NCBI RefSeq assembly: GCF_928382285.1
Contig: NZ_CAKMSS010000003.1
Span: 124,001-188,000 of the forward strand
Source of the DNA: Rothia nasimurium
GTDB lineage: Bacteria > Actinomycetota > Actinomycetes > Actinomycetales > Micrococcaceae
Direction: 5' to 3'
DNA: 64,000 nucleotides
Positions 1 through 7,600 of the stretch are shown in pieces. The translations under genes and the position numbers were made by a program. Positions within the stretch are counted from its first letter, which is position 1. Every line of letters starts with the position of its first letter. The notes under the pieces were generated by a model, which was given only the letters and a program-made list of their open reading frames with translations, did no database searches and was not told the origin of the DNA.

Positions 1-1
1 C

Positions 2-16
2 CCGATTGCGGTCTAG
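2..16 (+). CDS. thyA: 3' end of thymidylate synthase (partial)
   Basis: The first bases read in frame as Pro-Ile-Ala-Val followed by TAG at 14-16. Thymidylate synthases typically end in a Pro-(Ile/Val)-Ala-(Val/Ile) tail whose last residues close over the active site. The folA gene begins 16 bases later, and thyA-folA is a common operon because ThyA makes the dihydrofolate that FolA reduces. Only four codons are visible, so the call rests on the tail and the neighbour. Confidence 0.45.
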   Translation, partial: PIAV

Positions 17-32
17 GGTCGAGGAGTTGAGC

Positions 33-662
33 GTGAACGGTGAGCAGGTAAACGGCTCGGGTACCCTGCCCGAGCTAGCGGCTATCTGGGCGCAGGCGGG
101 CAACGGGGTGATTGGCCGCGACGGCGATATGCCCTGGTATGCCCCCGAGGACCTAGCCCATTTTAAGGCCTTGACCCTGGGCGCCCCGGTCATTATGGGT
201 CGGGTAACCTGGGAGTCCTGCCCTCCCCGCTTCCGCCCCCTACCGGGGCGGCTCAATCTTGTGATTACGCGTTCTGTCTCGCAGGTTGAAGAAAAGGATG
301 GTGCCATCTGGGCGCCTTCTCTTGATGCGGCTTTGGGGGCGGCGCAGAGTTTAGCTCCGGACGCCCCCACCTACTGGGTCATTGGCGGCGGCTCTCTCTA
401 CACCGAGGCCCTACACCGCACCGACCTACCCGGAGTAGCGGGTTGGCAGGTAACCCGGGTGGAGCGCACCCTCTTTGAGGCTGAGATTCCCGGTGATACC
501 TACGCCCCTGAACTGGGGGCCGACTGGGCACTAGTTGCTGAGGACGCACCCGTCCGCTCTGAAAAAGGCTATGCGCTGACCGCCACCGGCGAGAAGCTCC
601 CTCTCACCATGCGGTTCCAGACCCTGCGCCGGGAGCCCGTAAAAGCTAGACTGAAACCATGA
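33..662 (+). CDS. folA: dihydrofolate reductase
   Basis: NADPH-dependent reduction of dihydrofolate to tetrahydrofolate in the cytoplasm, 209 aa. The N-terminal part shows the family core: an Ala-x-x-x-x-Gly-Val-Ile-Gly start, the Met20-loop Met-Pro-Trp, the acidic substrate residue in Pro-Glu-Asp-Leu-x-x-Phe-Lys, the cofactor-binding Met-Gly-Arg-x-Thr-Trp-Glu, and later Trp-Val-Ile-Gly-Gly-Gly-Ser-Leu-Tyr. The GTG at 33 was chosen because GAGGAG at 21-26 sits six bases upstream; TTG codons at 6 and 27 have no suitably spaced ribosome site. It follows the presumed thyA end and its TGA overlaps the asd ATG by four bases (ATGA), so the two are translationally coupled. The protein is somewhat longer than the usual ~160-190 aa because of short insertions. 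Confidence 0.93.
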   Translation: MNGEQVNGSGTLPELAAIWAQAGNGVIGRDGDMPWYAPEDLAHFKALTLGAPVIMGRVTWESCPPRFRPLPGRLNLVITRSVSQVEEKDGAIWAPSLDAALGAAQSLAPDAPTYWVIGGGSLYTEALHRTDLPGVAGWQVTRVERTLFEAEIPGDTYAPELGADWALVAEDAPVRSEKGYALTATGEKLPLTMRFQTLRREPVKARLKP

Positions 663-1798
663 CTTTTACATCTGGTGATTCCGTAGGCTTTGTTGGTTAC
701 CGTGGCATGGTCGGCTCCGTGCTCATGAAGCGCATGCTCGAAGAAGGTGACTTCGAGGGTATCAACCCGGTCTTCTTCTCCACTTCCCAGGCCGGTTCAG
801 CAGCCCCCACCTTCGGCGGGGCGCTGGAAGAGTCCATGCTCAAGGACGCCCACGATATCGACGAGCTCGCCAAGCTGCCCGTCATCGTGACCGCCCAGGG
901 TGGCGACTACACCAAGGCAGTCCACACCCAGCTGCGCGAGCGCGGCTGGAGCGGTCTCTGGATTGACGCAGCCTCAACCCTGCGCATGAACGATGACGCC
1001 GTCATCGTGCTTGACCCCATCAACCGCGACGTCATCGACCGCGGCCTGGAGTCAGGGGTTAAGGACTTCATCGGCGGTAACTGCACCGTCTCCTGCCTGC
1101 TCATGGGCCTGGGCGGCCTGTGGAAGCAGGGACTGGTCGAGTGGGGCACCTCCATGACCTACCAGGCAGCCTCCGGTGGCGGCGCCCGCCACATGCGCGA
1201 GGTGCTCAAGCAGTTCGGCGATATCAACGGCTACGTAGCAACCGAGCTGGACGACCCCGCGTCCGCCATCCTTGAGATCGACCGCAAGGTGCTGGAACTC
1301 CAGCGCTCCGGCGACCTCGACACCACCCAGTTCGGCGTTCCCCTGGCCGGTTCACTGATTCCCTGGATCGACTCTGACCTGGGCAACGGCCAGTCCCGCG
1401 AAGAGTGGAAGGCCGAGGCTGAGTCCAACAAGATTCTGGGCCTTGAGGGTGATGACCGCGTGGTTCTTGACGGCCTGTGCGTGCGTATTGCAACCATGCG
1501 CTCCCATTCCCAGGCTCTGACCCTAAAGCTCAAGGAAGACCTGACCGTTGAGGAAATCGAGAAGATTATCGATGAGGACAACGAGTGGTCAAAGGTTATC
1601 CCCAACGCCAAGGACGCCACCGTCGAGGGGCTGACTCCCGTTGCGGCGTCCGGTACCCTGGATATCCCGGTGGGCCGCATCCGCAAGCTCAACATGGGCC
1701 CCCAGTACATCTCTGCTTTCACCGTGGGTGACCAGCTGCTGTGGGGCGCCGCAGAACCCGTGCGCCGCATGCTGAAGATTGCGACCGGCACCCTTTAG
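659..1798 (+). CDS. asd: aspartate-semialdehyde dehydrogenase
   Basis: Reductive dephosphorylation of aspartyl-phosphate to aspartate semialdehyde, the branch point for lysine/diaminopimelate, methionine and threonine. 379 aa. The NADP-binding start [13 protein letters not shown] is at residues 10-22, the catalytic Cys142 lies in Gly-Gly-Asn-Cys-Thr-Val-Ser, and the substrate-binding Arg281 and base His283 lie in Arg-Ser-His-Ser. Length and the N-terminal motif match the E. coli-type Asd better than the ~345-residue type I associate with many actinobacteria; that subtype call is from memory. Start ATG overlaps the folA stop. The stop codon lies inside the -10-like hexamer of the next gene. 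Confidence 0.95.
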   Translation: MTFTSGDSVGFVGYRGMVGSVLMKRMLEEGDFEGINPVFFSTSQAGSAAPTFGGALEESMLKDAHDIDELAKLPVIVTAQGGDYTKAVHTQLRERGWSGLWIDAASTLRMNDDAVIVLDPINRDVIDRGLESGVKDFIGGNCTVSCLLMGLGGLWKQGLVEWGTSMTYQAASGGGARHMREVLKQFGDINGYVATELDDPASAILEIDRKVLELQRSGDLDTTQFGVPLAGSLIPWIDSDLGNGQSREEWKAEAESNKILGLEGDDRVVLDGLCVRIATMRSHSQALTLKLKEDLTVEEIEKIIDEDNEWSKVIPNAKDATVEGLTPVAASGTLDIPVGRIRKLNMGPQYISAFTVGDQLLWGAAEPVRRMLKIATGTL

Positions 1799-1801
1799 AC
1801 T
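1796..1801 (+). promoter_or_regulatory. -10-like hexamer of GntR gene (leaderless)
   Basis: TAGACT ends six bases before the ATG at 1808 and overlaps the asd stop codon. With a normal 6-7 base discriminator, transcription would begin at or next to the start codon, giving a leaderless mRNA. No Shine-Dalgarno sequence is present. No convincing -35 box is seen. Confidence 0.45.
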
Positions 1802-1807
1802 GGTGCC

Positions 1808-2233
1808 ATGACAAAGAACGAGATGCCCCCGATTCACGACTCCCACGAGGAGCTGTGCGGGGGCATCCGTGCTTTAAATTTTAGGGTTGATAAGGGGTCG
1901 GACGTCCCGCCCTACTCCCAGCTGCGGCGGGCTATTATTGCGGCACGGGCTTCCGGCGCTCTGGCTGCCGGTGACCGGCTACCGCCCATGCGGGCGCTAG
2001 CTGCCGAAACAGGTCTTGCAGTAAACACGGTGGCGAAGGCCTACAAGGAGCTGGAAGCCGCCGGCGCCATTGAAACGCACGGCCGGGCAGGGTCCTTTAT
2101 TACGGCCCTCGACTCAACCGCGCACAAGGCGCAGACCCTGACCGAAAAGTACATTACAGCCATGCGCAAACTGGGCTTTGAAGACCAGCAGATCCACGAG
2201 ACTCTGGATCATATGCTGGGGTTCGAAAGCTAG
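1808..2233 (+). CDS. GntR-family (YtrA-like) transcriptional regulator
   Basis: A 141-aa protein with one winged helix-turn-helix domain of the GntR family at about residues 25-100: Pro-Pro-Tyr-Ser-Gln-Leu-Arg-Arg, Gly-Asp-Arg-Leu-Pro-Pro-Met-Arg-Ala-Leu-Ala, and Val-Asn-Thr-Val-Ala-Lys-Ala-Tyr-Lys-Glu-Leu-Glu. The short C-terminal tail (~40 aa) lacks an effector domain, which is the YtrA subfamily layout; members often control a nearby transporter, but none is adjacent here. Initiation appears leaderless. Its stop TAG shares the palindrome CTAG (2230-2233) with the stop of the convergent PIN gene, so the two coding regions overlap by four bases. Confidence 0.9.
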   Translation: MTKNEMPPIHDSHEELCGGIRALNFRVDKGSDVPPYSQLRRAIIAARASGALAAGDRLPPMRALAAETGLAVNTVAKAYKELEAAGAIETHGRAGSFITALDSTAHKAQTLTEKYITAMRKLGFEDQQIHETLDHMLGFES

Positions 2234-2787
2234 AACCCATTAGACTCAAGAGTCTCTGCAAACCTCACCAGCCCAATTTTTCTCAACCCCACCAGATACT
2301 CCGTGTGAGTTACCTCTGGGTTCTTCATGTCTCGCACAATGTCTTCAGCAATTTGTTTGATTCTCTGCGGGTTCAGTGCAAACCGGTCGCAGAGAAAATC
2401 ATCTGGATGAACGGCCCTCACATCAAATGGAGCTAAAGTCTCTTCAGGGAAGTCTTTCAGATTAAAAGTAACGATAAAGTCAGCACGAGCTCGAACTGCT
2501 GCTGCTAAAACATGGCGATCTTTAGGGTCGTTACCCATCTGATGTATCAGCGATTCATACTCACAAACTTCTGCATCTGGGAAGTATTTCTGCATATTTC
2601 TCACGCGCTTCTCAGCCTGCCCAGGCGTTCGCATGAACGCTGTCTGCAAGTTGCGTTCTACTTCCTCTAGAATCCCATGCGACCAGAGGGGCCTGTACTC
2701 TTTTGCATCTGCTAGGCGCAGAAGTAAGTCGCACGTTGGCATCGGTAGCAGTACACATGCATCGAGAACAGCAGATAGCCCAGACAT
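2230..2787 (-). CDS. PIN-domain protein, probable toxin of a TA pair
   Basis: 185-aa PIN-domain protein, likely an Mg-dependent ribonuclease. The start Ala-Val-Leu-Asp-Ala-Cys-Val-Leu (Asp9) and a later Asp-Pro-Lys-Asp-Arg-His-Val-Leu-Ala-Ala-Ala followed by Ile-Val-Thr-Phe-Asn-x-Lys-Asp-Phe-Pro give the acidic cluster typical of the family. It is preceded by a small Xis/MerR-type DNA-binding gene, with stop and start sharing one base (TAATG), the usual antitoxin-toxin arrangement. The locus is visibly AT-richer than folA/asd and murB, suggesting acquisition. The toxin role is inferred from architecture; VapC-like is the nearest description, but the pairing with an excisionase-type partner differs from classical VapBC. 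Confidence 0.8.
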   Translation of the reverse strand: MSGLSAVLDACVLLPMPTCDLLLRLADAKEYRPLWSHGILEEVERNLQTAFMRTPGQAEKRVRNMQKYFPDAEVCEYESLIHQMGNDPKDRHVLAAAVRARADFIVTFNLKDFPEETLAPFDVRAVHPDDFLCDRFALNPQRIKQIAEDIVRDMKNPEVTHTEYLVGLRKIGLVRFAETLESNGF

Positions 2788-3296
2788 TAAGATTTTCCTG
2801 ACGGAATGCGAGTCTGCGCAAAGCTTGGAGGTAGGTCAAAGTAGCTACCGTCTGCTGATGATTCTTGCGTTTGTTCTTGGAGGAAAGCTTTACGCTCTCT
2901 TCGCTCTTTCTCTTCATACTGAATCAAGTCTGCGAGAAGCACACGGCGATGGCGGCCAACAGTAGTAAAGGGAATATCACCAGATTCGAGAATTTTTACG
3001 AGTGTTGGACGAGATATTTGGAGATAATCAGCAGCTTGCTGAGTGGTGAGCTTGGTATCGGTAGGCGTAATCGAAACAGCCTTGTTATGGGCTAAGGCAT
3101 CAACGATGGTTGTTAGTGTGTCATATAAGAGGAAGGGAATAACCTGTTTTTTACCGTCTGGCGATAGCAGCGCAGGCTGAGCCCCCTCATCCTCACTAGA
3201 AGCGCTATGCAAGAAAGAAAAAAGTAGTTCTAAGTCTGCTTCATGGAAGGTGGAGGGTTCAAGAATAGAACGCTGATTATGCTGAGTGACGGTCAT
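2787..3296 (-). CDS. excisionase-type HTH protein, probable antitoxin
   Basis: 169 aa. The middle (about residues 82-130) is an excisionase-family winged helix: Leu-Thr-Thr-Gln-Gln-Ala-Ala-Asp-Tyr-Leu-Gln-Ile-Ser-Arg-Pro-Thr-Leu, then Ile-Pro-Phe-Thr-Thr-Val-Gly-Arg-His-Arg-Arg-Val. This is the DNA-binding module found upstream of PIN toxins in many actinobacteria. The N-terminal ~80 residues are not recognised and the C-terminal ~35 are charged. It shares one base with the PIN gene and sits just downstream of a palindromic region (3302-3340) that fits an autoregulatory operator. Base composition is AT-rich compared with the flanks. Confidence 0.82.
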   Translation of the reverse strand: MTVTQHNQRSILEPSTFHEADLELLFSFLHSASSEDEGAQPALLSPDGKKQVIPFLLYDTLTTIVDALAHNKAVSITPTDTKLTTQQAADYLQISRPTLVKILESGDIPFTTVGRHRRVLLADLIQYEEKERRERKAFLQEQTQESSADGSYFDLPPSFAQTRIPSGKS

Positions 3297-3301
3297 GCCA
3301 C

Positions 3302-3340
3302 CACTATAGCACTATTCGAAATATTCGAAATGTTATAGTG
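3302..3340 (-). promoter_or_regulatory. palindromic operator/promoter of the PIN-Xis pair
   Basis: Arms CACTATA (3302-3308) and TATAGTG (3334-3340) are perfect inverse copies, and between them the sequence ATTCGAAAT occurs twice in tandem (each with the palindrome TTCGAA). The region lies immediately before the antitoxin ATG and contains TATAGT near the expected -10 on the minus strand. It overlaps the last codons of the upstream PGPGW gene. Operator function is inferred. Confidence 0.5.
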
Positions 3341-3734
3341 TTTTCCTGTAGTGGCAGCCCGTTGGGCAGTAGTGGCTGCGGTTGCTGCGGCTGGCCCAGC
3401 GGGCGGCGGTGCGACGGCGGTGGGCTCGGTGCCGCTTAGCCTCTATCTGCCGCCAGATATTCAGCACCTTAGCTTTCGCCCACACGTTCAGGCGGTGGGC
3501 CCAGTGGAATTCGGTACCCCACAGGCTCATGCCCATGAAGATGAAAAGCCAGCCGGGGCCGGGCGTCACCAGCATGATAATACCGGCGACGATGCACAAA
3601 AAACCCAGCCCGATAATAAGCAGGCGGTAGAGCAGGAGCAAGGCGGCGTGCCGCCCCATAAAGGCGCGGAAGCGCTCCATACGCCGGTGTAGGCGTCCGC
3701 CCTGCCCGCTCTCGATTTCTTTCTCTAGGCTCAT
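3333..3734 (-). CDS. PGPGW-motif membrane protein (TIGR02611-like)
   Basis: 133 aa with two hydrophobic stretches around residues 32-72 that carry the signature Thr-Pro-Gly-Pro-Gly-Trp. Proteins with this motif form a family of small predicted transmembrane proteins of unknown role. The N-terminus is basic and the C-terminus (Arg/His/Lys-rich, residues 95-133) is cytosolic-looking. It lies 12 bases after the murB stop on the same strand, so it is probably cotranscribed with murB. Its stop falls inside the operator of the toxin-antitoxin pair. No function is proposed. Confidence 0.85.
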   Translation of the reverse strand: MSLEKEIESGQGGRLHRRMERFRAFMGRHAALLLLYRLLIIGLGFLCIVAGIIMLVTPGPGWLFIFMGMSLWGTEFHWAHRLNVWAKAKVLNIWRQIEAKRHRAHRRRTAARWASRSNRSHYCPTGCHYRKTL

Positions 3735-3746
3735 GACGCCCCTGCG

Positions 3747-4847
3747 TTAGAGAGTAAACCCAACGACAACAGGCTCAGGAACCAGGCGCACCCCGAAGCT
3801 TTCCTCAACCCCGGCTCGCACAGCGCGTGCGATAGCCGCAATATCGGCGGTAGAGGCGCCCCCGCGGTTGGTGATAGCCAGGGTGTGCTTGGTAGAGAGT
3901 GAAGCCCGACCGCCGGCGAGCTCCGCTGCCTCGCCATCCAGGCCGAAGCCCTTATCGAACCCGGCGTGCTGAATCAGCCAGGCGGCAGAGAGCTTGACCA
4001 TGCCGTCCAGGGGTTCACCGGCGGGGGTGGTTGCCGGGTAGCGGGGGGCGTCCTCGGGGAGCTGGGCTGCGACGTCCTGCCCCACGATGGGGTTGGTGAA
4101 GAAGGAGCCGGTGGAGTAGGTGTCGCGGTCGGCGGCGTCCAGCACCATGCCCTTACCTGCGCGCAGGCGCAGCACGGTTTCACGCACCAGGCGGGAGTCG
4201 GCGCGTTCCCCCACCTCAACACCCAGCTGGCGGGCCAGCTCAGCGTAGCGGACGGGGGCGGACTGGGAGCCGTGCGGCAGCTGGAAGTCTACGGTCAGCA
4301 CCACATAGCGGGGAGACCCGTTGACGGTGGACTGCTTGAGAATCGAGTCGCGGTAGGCGAACTTCAAGTCGGCGTTAGCGAAGGTCTTGTAGCCGCCGGT
4401 TTCACGGTCCCAGGTACGAACCGAGGCGATGGTGTGGGCAACCTCAGAGCCGTAGGCCCCCACGTTCTGCACGGGGGTGGCCCCCACAGTACCGGGAATA
4501 CCGGAGAGGGCCTCAATACCGGAGAGCTCGTTCTCTACGGCGTAGGCTACCAGGTCGCCCCAGGTGTGGCCTGCCTGCACGCGCAGGGTGGTGCCGCCGC
4601 AGGCGTAGTCGCTCACGGTTTCAATACCGGTTGAAGCTATGTGCACCACTGCCCCGTCAAAGCCCTCATCGGCTACCAGCAGGTTAGAGCCCCCGCCCAC
4701 CACCAGCAGGTCTTCTCCTGCACGGTCGGCAGCGGTTACGGCATCAATAATCTCCTGCTCGCTGGTGGCCTCAACGAAGAGACGGGCGGGGCCACCCACA
4801 GCGGCAGTGGTCAGTTCACTTAAAAGCTTGTCAGTCACGGTGCCCAT
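3747..4847 (-). CDS. murB: UDP-N-acetylenolpyruvoylglucosamine reductase
   Basis: FAD enzyme that reduces enolpyruvyl-UDP-GlcNAc to UDP-MurNAc, the second committed step of peptidoglycan precursor synthesis. 366 aa from ATG 4847. The FAD-binding stretch Val-Val-Gly-Gly-Gly-Ser-Asn-Leu-Leu-Val is near residue 45, Gly-Ile-Pro-Gly-Thr-Val-Gly-Ala near 110, Tyr-Arg-Asp-Ser (substrate site) near 180, and the proton-donor Ser in Gly-Ser-Phe-Phe-Thr-Asn-Pro near 245. The reading frame stays open 55 codons upstream, but that extension is low-complexity Arg/Pro-rich sequence with no homology. A GTG three codons further in is an alternative start. Close association with the MaoC pair and tRNA-Thr/Met is a conserved actinobacterial arrangement. 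Confidence 0.95.
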   Translation of the reverse strand: MGTVTDKLLSELTTAAVGGPARLFVEATSEQEIIDAVTAADRAGEDLLVVGGGSNLLVADEGFDGAVVHIASTGIETVSDYACGGTTLRVQAGHTWGDLVAYAVENELSGIEALSGIPGTVGATPVQNVGAYGSEVAHTIASVRTWDRETGGYKTFANADLKFAYRDSILKQSTVNGSPRYVVLTVDFQLPHGSQSAPVRYAELARQLGVEVGERADSRLVRETVLRLRAGKGMVLDAADRDTYSTGSFFTNPIVGQDVAAQLPEDAPRYPATTPAGEPLDGMVKLSAAWLIQHAGFDKGFGLDGEAAELAGGRASLSTKHTLAITNRGGASTADIAAIARAVRAGVEESFGVRLVPEPVVVGFTL

Positions 4848-4932
4848 TCTACCGGCTCTGCCCGGGTGCCGCCTGCGAGCGTGCTCACCGGGCGCTGGGA
4901 GCTGGGCGCGGGCGTCCTGGCGGCTAGTGCCC

Positions 4933-6162
4933 CTAGAGCTTTTCGGTGTGGACGGTGTTGCCCGGCTTCTTGGGTTCCAGCTGGCTGGTGAGCAGTAGGG
5001 ACACAACCACAAAAACCAGCACGGCTAGCAGGCCGTTGCGGATTCCAAAGTGCTCCCCCAGCAGACCCAGCAGGGGCGGGCCGCCCAGGAAGGCCGCATA
5101 GCCGATGGTTGAGACAACGGAGACGCGGACGGCTGCCTTGAGCGGGTCGTCCGAGGCAGCTGACATGCCGGTCGGGAAGCCGAGGGAGGCGCCCAAGCCC
5201 CAGACCAGCAGGCCGACAAAGCCCAGGGGCACGGTAGGGGCGAAGATGAAGAGGGCCAGGCCGATAATGGCGAGCGAGCAGGTGGTGCGGAGCACCGGCA
5301 CCCGGCCAAAGCGGTTGAGCAGGGCGGTGCCGCCAAAACGCCCTACCATCATGGCCACTACAAAGGTGAAGTAGCCGAGGGACCCGATGGTGGTGCTGGT
5401 GCCGTAGTCGTGGGTGAGGGCCAGGGCCACCCAGTCGTTAGCTGAGCCTTCAGCCAGGGCCATGCCCAGCACGAAAAGGCCGATAAGGATAGTGTGCTTA
5501 TCGCGCCAGGCGTCGCGCACCCGGTAGGAGCCGACGGCGGCAATGGCCTGGGTGTCGTCCTGGCCGTAGTTTTCGCTGTGGCAGAACTTGAGGGAGATAA
5601 GGACGAGGGCGGCAACGGTAAGGGCGAAGTAGAGCATATGGACGGCGAAGGGCACGCCCAGGCGGGTGTCCAGGGTACCGATAGCGGCCCCGACGACCGT
5701 GCCGATAGAGAAGAAGCCGTGCATGATGGGGGTGACGTAGCGCCCCAGTGCCCGCTCGTTGGCTACGCCCTGCACGTTGGAGGCCACGTTGGAGACAGCG
5801 CTACCCAGGCCCTGAAGCATGAGGCCGAGCAGGGTCACGGGCACGCTGGCGAGGTGCACGCCCAGGCCGATTAGGAGCATGCCGGTGACGGTGGTGGTGT
5901 AGGCTGCCGCGATACAGCGGATAGCGCCGTGGCGGGCGACGAGGGCACCTGAGAAGCTCACGGCGCAGAAGGAGCCAATGGTCATACCCAGCAGCAGCAA
6001 GCCCATGGGACCGGAGCTCAGCCCCAGCCCGTTGGCCACATCGGGCAGACGGGTGAGCAGGGCAGACACTACTAAACCGCTGGCAAAGAAAAGCCCCAGT
6101 ACCGCCCTGTACCAGGTCTTAATCTGCCGGTCGGAAAGCTGGGTGCGGGGGTTATGTGCCAT
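4933..6162 (-). CDS. MFS transporter
   Basis: 409 aa, about 12 hydrophobic segments in two sets of six, typical of the major facilitator superfamily. Segment one begins near residue 16; the loop between segments two and three carries Gly-Ala-Leu-Val-Ala-Arg-His-Gly, the MFS motif A position. The general look resembles the YbjJ-type group whose substrates are poorly known. The N-terminus is short and cytosolic, and the C-terminal tail is hydrophilic. It ends 85 bases before murB on the same strand; a role in envelope metabolism cannot be inferred from that alone. Substrate unknown. Confidence 0.88.
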   Translation of the reverse strand: MAHNPRTQLSDRQIKTWYRAVLGLFFASGLVVSALLTRLPDVANGLGLSSGPMGLLLLGMTIGSFCAVSFSGALVARHGAIRCIAAAYTTTVTGMLLIGLGVHLASVPVTLLGLMLQGLGSAVSNVASNVQGVANERALGRYVTPIMHGFFSIGTVVGAAIGTLDTRLGVPFAVHMLYFALTVAALVLISLKFCHSENYGQDDTQAIAAVGSYRVRDAWRDKHTILIGLFVLGMALAEGSANDWVALALTHDYGTSTTIGSLGYFTFVVAMMVGRFGGTALLNRFGRVPVLRTTCSLAIIGLALFIFAPTVPLGFVGLLVWGLGASLGFPTGMSAASDDPLKAAVRVSVVSTIGYAAFLGGPPLLGLLGEHFGIRNGLLAVLVFVVVSLLLTSQLEPKKPGNTVHTEKL

Positions 6163-6252
6163 GGTGGGTAAGGTCGATTCTCTCGTAGTAAAGCTAAGAG
6201 GGCGCGTCAGTGTGTTTGTGTCCTGCTGTCTATTCTAGTGGTCGTGCACAAC

Positions 6253-6286
6253 AAGGCGCCCGCTCAATCTCTGAACGGGCGCCTTT
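6253..6286 (-). terminator. hairpin terminator after the MaoC pair
   Basis: Perfect 10-bp stem AAGGCGCCCG (6253-6262) / CGGGCGCCTT (6276-6285) with a 13-base loop. It lies 24 bases after the stop of the second MaoC gene on the minus strand and before the MFS gene start. The U-rich tract on either side is weak. Confidence 0.75.
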
Positions 6287-6308
6287 AGTGCGCAAGGTGG
6301 GGGCTATA

Positions 6309-6770
6309 CTAGGCAAGCTTCACGAGTGCCTGGGCCTTCATCAGCACCTTCTGCTCTTTGCCCTCGGTGTCGGGGGCGGTGACGGTCAGGTCGATGCGGG
6401 CGGTGCGGGCATCCGCATCCAGGGCGCCAACCTTACCGGCAACCGAGATGACGTTGCCGCCGGTAGCCGGGGAGGCCGCGTCATCAGCATCGGGTACCGG
6501 AACCGGCTTGGAGAAGCGGGTCTGGTAGTCCACAATCGCACCGGCGTCGCCTACCCAGTCGGTCACCAGCTGCACGGCAGCACCCATGGTGAACATGCCG
6601 TGGGCGATGACGCCGGGCAGGCCCACAGCGGTTGCGAAGCGCTCATTCCAGTGGATGGGGTTGAAGTCGCCGGACGCGCCCGCGTAGACCACCAGGTCAG
6701 CGCGGGTGACAGGAATCTGACGGGTACCAATCTCGGTACCCTTTTCAAGGGAGTCAAAAGAGATAGCCAT
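6309..6770 (-). CDS. MaoC-family dehydratase (HadB-like subunit)
   Basis: 153-aa hot-dog fold hydratase. It carries the family signature near residues 28-55: Tyr-Ala-Gly-Ala-Ser-Gly-Asp-Phe-Asn-Pro-Ile-His-Trp, with the catalytic Asp and His pair, then Gly-Val-Ile-Ala-His-Gly-Met-Phe-Thr. It starts three bases after the partner gene, so the two probably form a heterodimer like mycobacterial HadAB, which removes water from 3-hydroxyacyl-ACP during fatty-acid elongation. Here the partner lacks these catalytic residues, as expected for the non-catalytic subunit. The acyl substrate in this organism is an inference. Confidence 0.88.
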   Translation of the reverse strand: MAISFDSLEKGTEIGTRQIPVTRADLVVYAGASGDFNPIHWNERFATAVGLPGVIAHGMFTMGAAVQLVTDWVGDAGAIVDYQTRFSKPVPVPDADDAASPATGGNVISVAGKVGALDADARTARIDLTVTAPDTEGKEQKVLMKAQALVKLA

Positions 6771-6773
6771 GGG

Positions 6774-7220
6774 TTAGTCCTCCGCCCGAACCAGCAGTGA
6801 TGAGATGCAGGTGGCGACCTTTTCGCCCTCTACGGTGGTAATTTCTTCGCGGGTGGTCAGCATAGCGCCGGCTCCCATGACGCGCACGCTATCGACGTGC
6901 ACCTCGGTCAGCAGCTCGTCCCCGGCCACAATCGGGCGGTGGTGGGTGAAGCGCTGGTCAGCGTGGACCACGCGGGAGAAGTCAATACCGGCTTCGGGGT
7001 CACCAATCAGGGCGGCGTCTGCCTTCTGGGCCAGAATAATGGCGAAGGTGGGCGGGGCAATCAGGTCGCTGTAGCCTGCGCTCTGGGCGGCCTGCACGTC
7101 AAAGTGCAGGGGGCTGGTGGCCTTCACGGCTGTAGCGAATTCACGGATTTTCTCTCGCCCGACCGCATAGGACTCTGTGGCCGGGTAGGTGCGGCCTACG
7201 ATCTCTTGGTTAATAGCCAT
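6774..7220 (-). CDS. MaoC-N (FAS1-type) dehydratase, HadA-like subunit
   Basis: 148 aa from ATG 7220. N-terminal half matches the MaoC_dehydrat_N fold: Gly-Arg-Thr-Tyr-Pro at residues 8-12, Val-Gly-Arg-Glu-Lys-Ile-Arg-Glu-Phe-Ala, Ala-Pro-Pro-Thr-Phe-Ala, and a His-Ala-Asp-Gln-Arg-Phe-Thr-His-His-Arg-Pro turn. The Asp/His active-site signature of the partner is absent, as in HadA subunits. GAGTGG lies five bases before this ATG, whereas the upstream GTG has no ribosome site. Gene order tRNA-Met, tRNA-Thr, hadA, hadB, murB is shared with other actinobacteria, although rpmG, often found between the tRNAs and hadA, is missing here. Confidence 0.87.
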   Translation of the reverse strand: MAINQEIVGRTYPATESYAVGREKIREFATAVKATSPLHFDVQAAQSAGYSDLIAPPTFAIILAQKADAALIGDPEAGIDFSRVVHADQRFTHHRPIVAGDELLTEVHVDSVRVMGAGAMLTTREEITTVEGEKVATCISSLLVRAED

Positions 7221-7242
7221 AGAAACCACTCTACAAACAAAA

Positions 7243-7270
7243 AACCTGCCAAGCTAATGCTTGACAGGTT
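7243..7270 (-). terminator. terminator of the tRNA cluster
   Basis: Stem AACCTGCCAAGC (7243-7254) / GCTTGACAGGTT (7259-7270) with one mismatch and loop TAAT. On the minus strand it is followed by a six-T run, a classic intrinsic terminator. It lies just after the last tRNA and 23 bases before the hadA-like start, so the tRNAs and the dehydratase genes are separate units. Confidence 0.85.
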
Positions 7271-7275
7271 ATCTG

Positions 7276-7347
7276 AGCCCCGACCGGGAATCGATCCCGG
7301 GACCTCCATCTTACCAAGATGGCGCTCTACCACTGAGCTATCGGGGC
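7276..7347 (-). tRNA. tRNA-Thr (GGT), copy 1
   Basis: 72-base cloverleaf on the minus strand beginning GCCCCGATAGCTCAGTGG. Acceptor GCCCCGA pairs with TCGGGGC; anticodon stem CCATC/GATGG encloses loop TTGGTAA, anticodon GGT (reads ACC and ACT). T arm contains GGGATCGATTCCC. No CCA is encoded. Identical to the copy at 7449-7520. Confidence 0.95.
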
Positions 7348-7348
7348 G

Positions 7349-7422
7349 TAGCGGTGGACGGGCTCGATCCGTCGACCTCACGATTATGAGTCGTGCGCTC
7401 TAACCAGCTGAGCTACACCGCC
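7349..7422 (-). tRNA. tRNA-Met (CAT)
   Basis: 74 bases on the minus strand, beginning GGCGGTGTAGCTCAGCTGG. Anticodon stem CACGA/TCGTG around loop CTCATAA gives anticodon CAT. The G1-U72 wobble and standard D arm point to elongator Met rather than initiator; tRNA-Ile2 (lysidine-modified CAT) cannot be excluded by eye. It sits one base from the first tRNA-Thr. Confidence 0.93.
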
Positions 7423-7448
7423 ACGTATGAACTTTTGGGCTCATACAG

Positions 7449-7520
7449 AGCCCCGACCGGGAATCGATCCCGGGACCTCCATCTTACCAAGATGGCGCTC
7501 TACCACTGAGCTATCGGGGC
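7449..7520 (-). tRNA. tRNA-Thr (GGT), copy 2
   Basis: Exact duplicate of the 72-base tRNA-Thr at 7276-7347, including the discriminator base. It is the promoter-proximal member of the Thr-Met-Thr cluster and lies 26 bases before tRNA-Met. Confidence 0.95.
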
Positions 7521-7600
7521 AACAGATACTAGCTTACGATACAACCTTTGGAAGACGCAAATCTAGAACCTGTTTTTTGGGGTGTTCTAGGGCACAGCCC

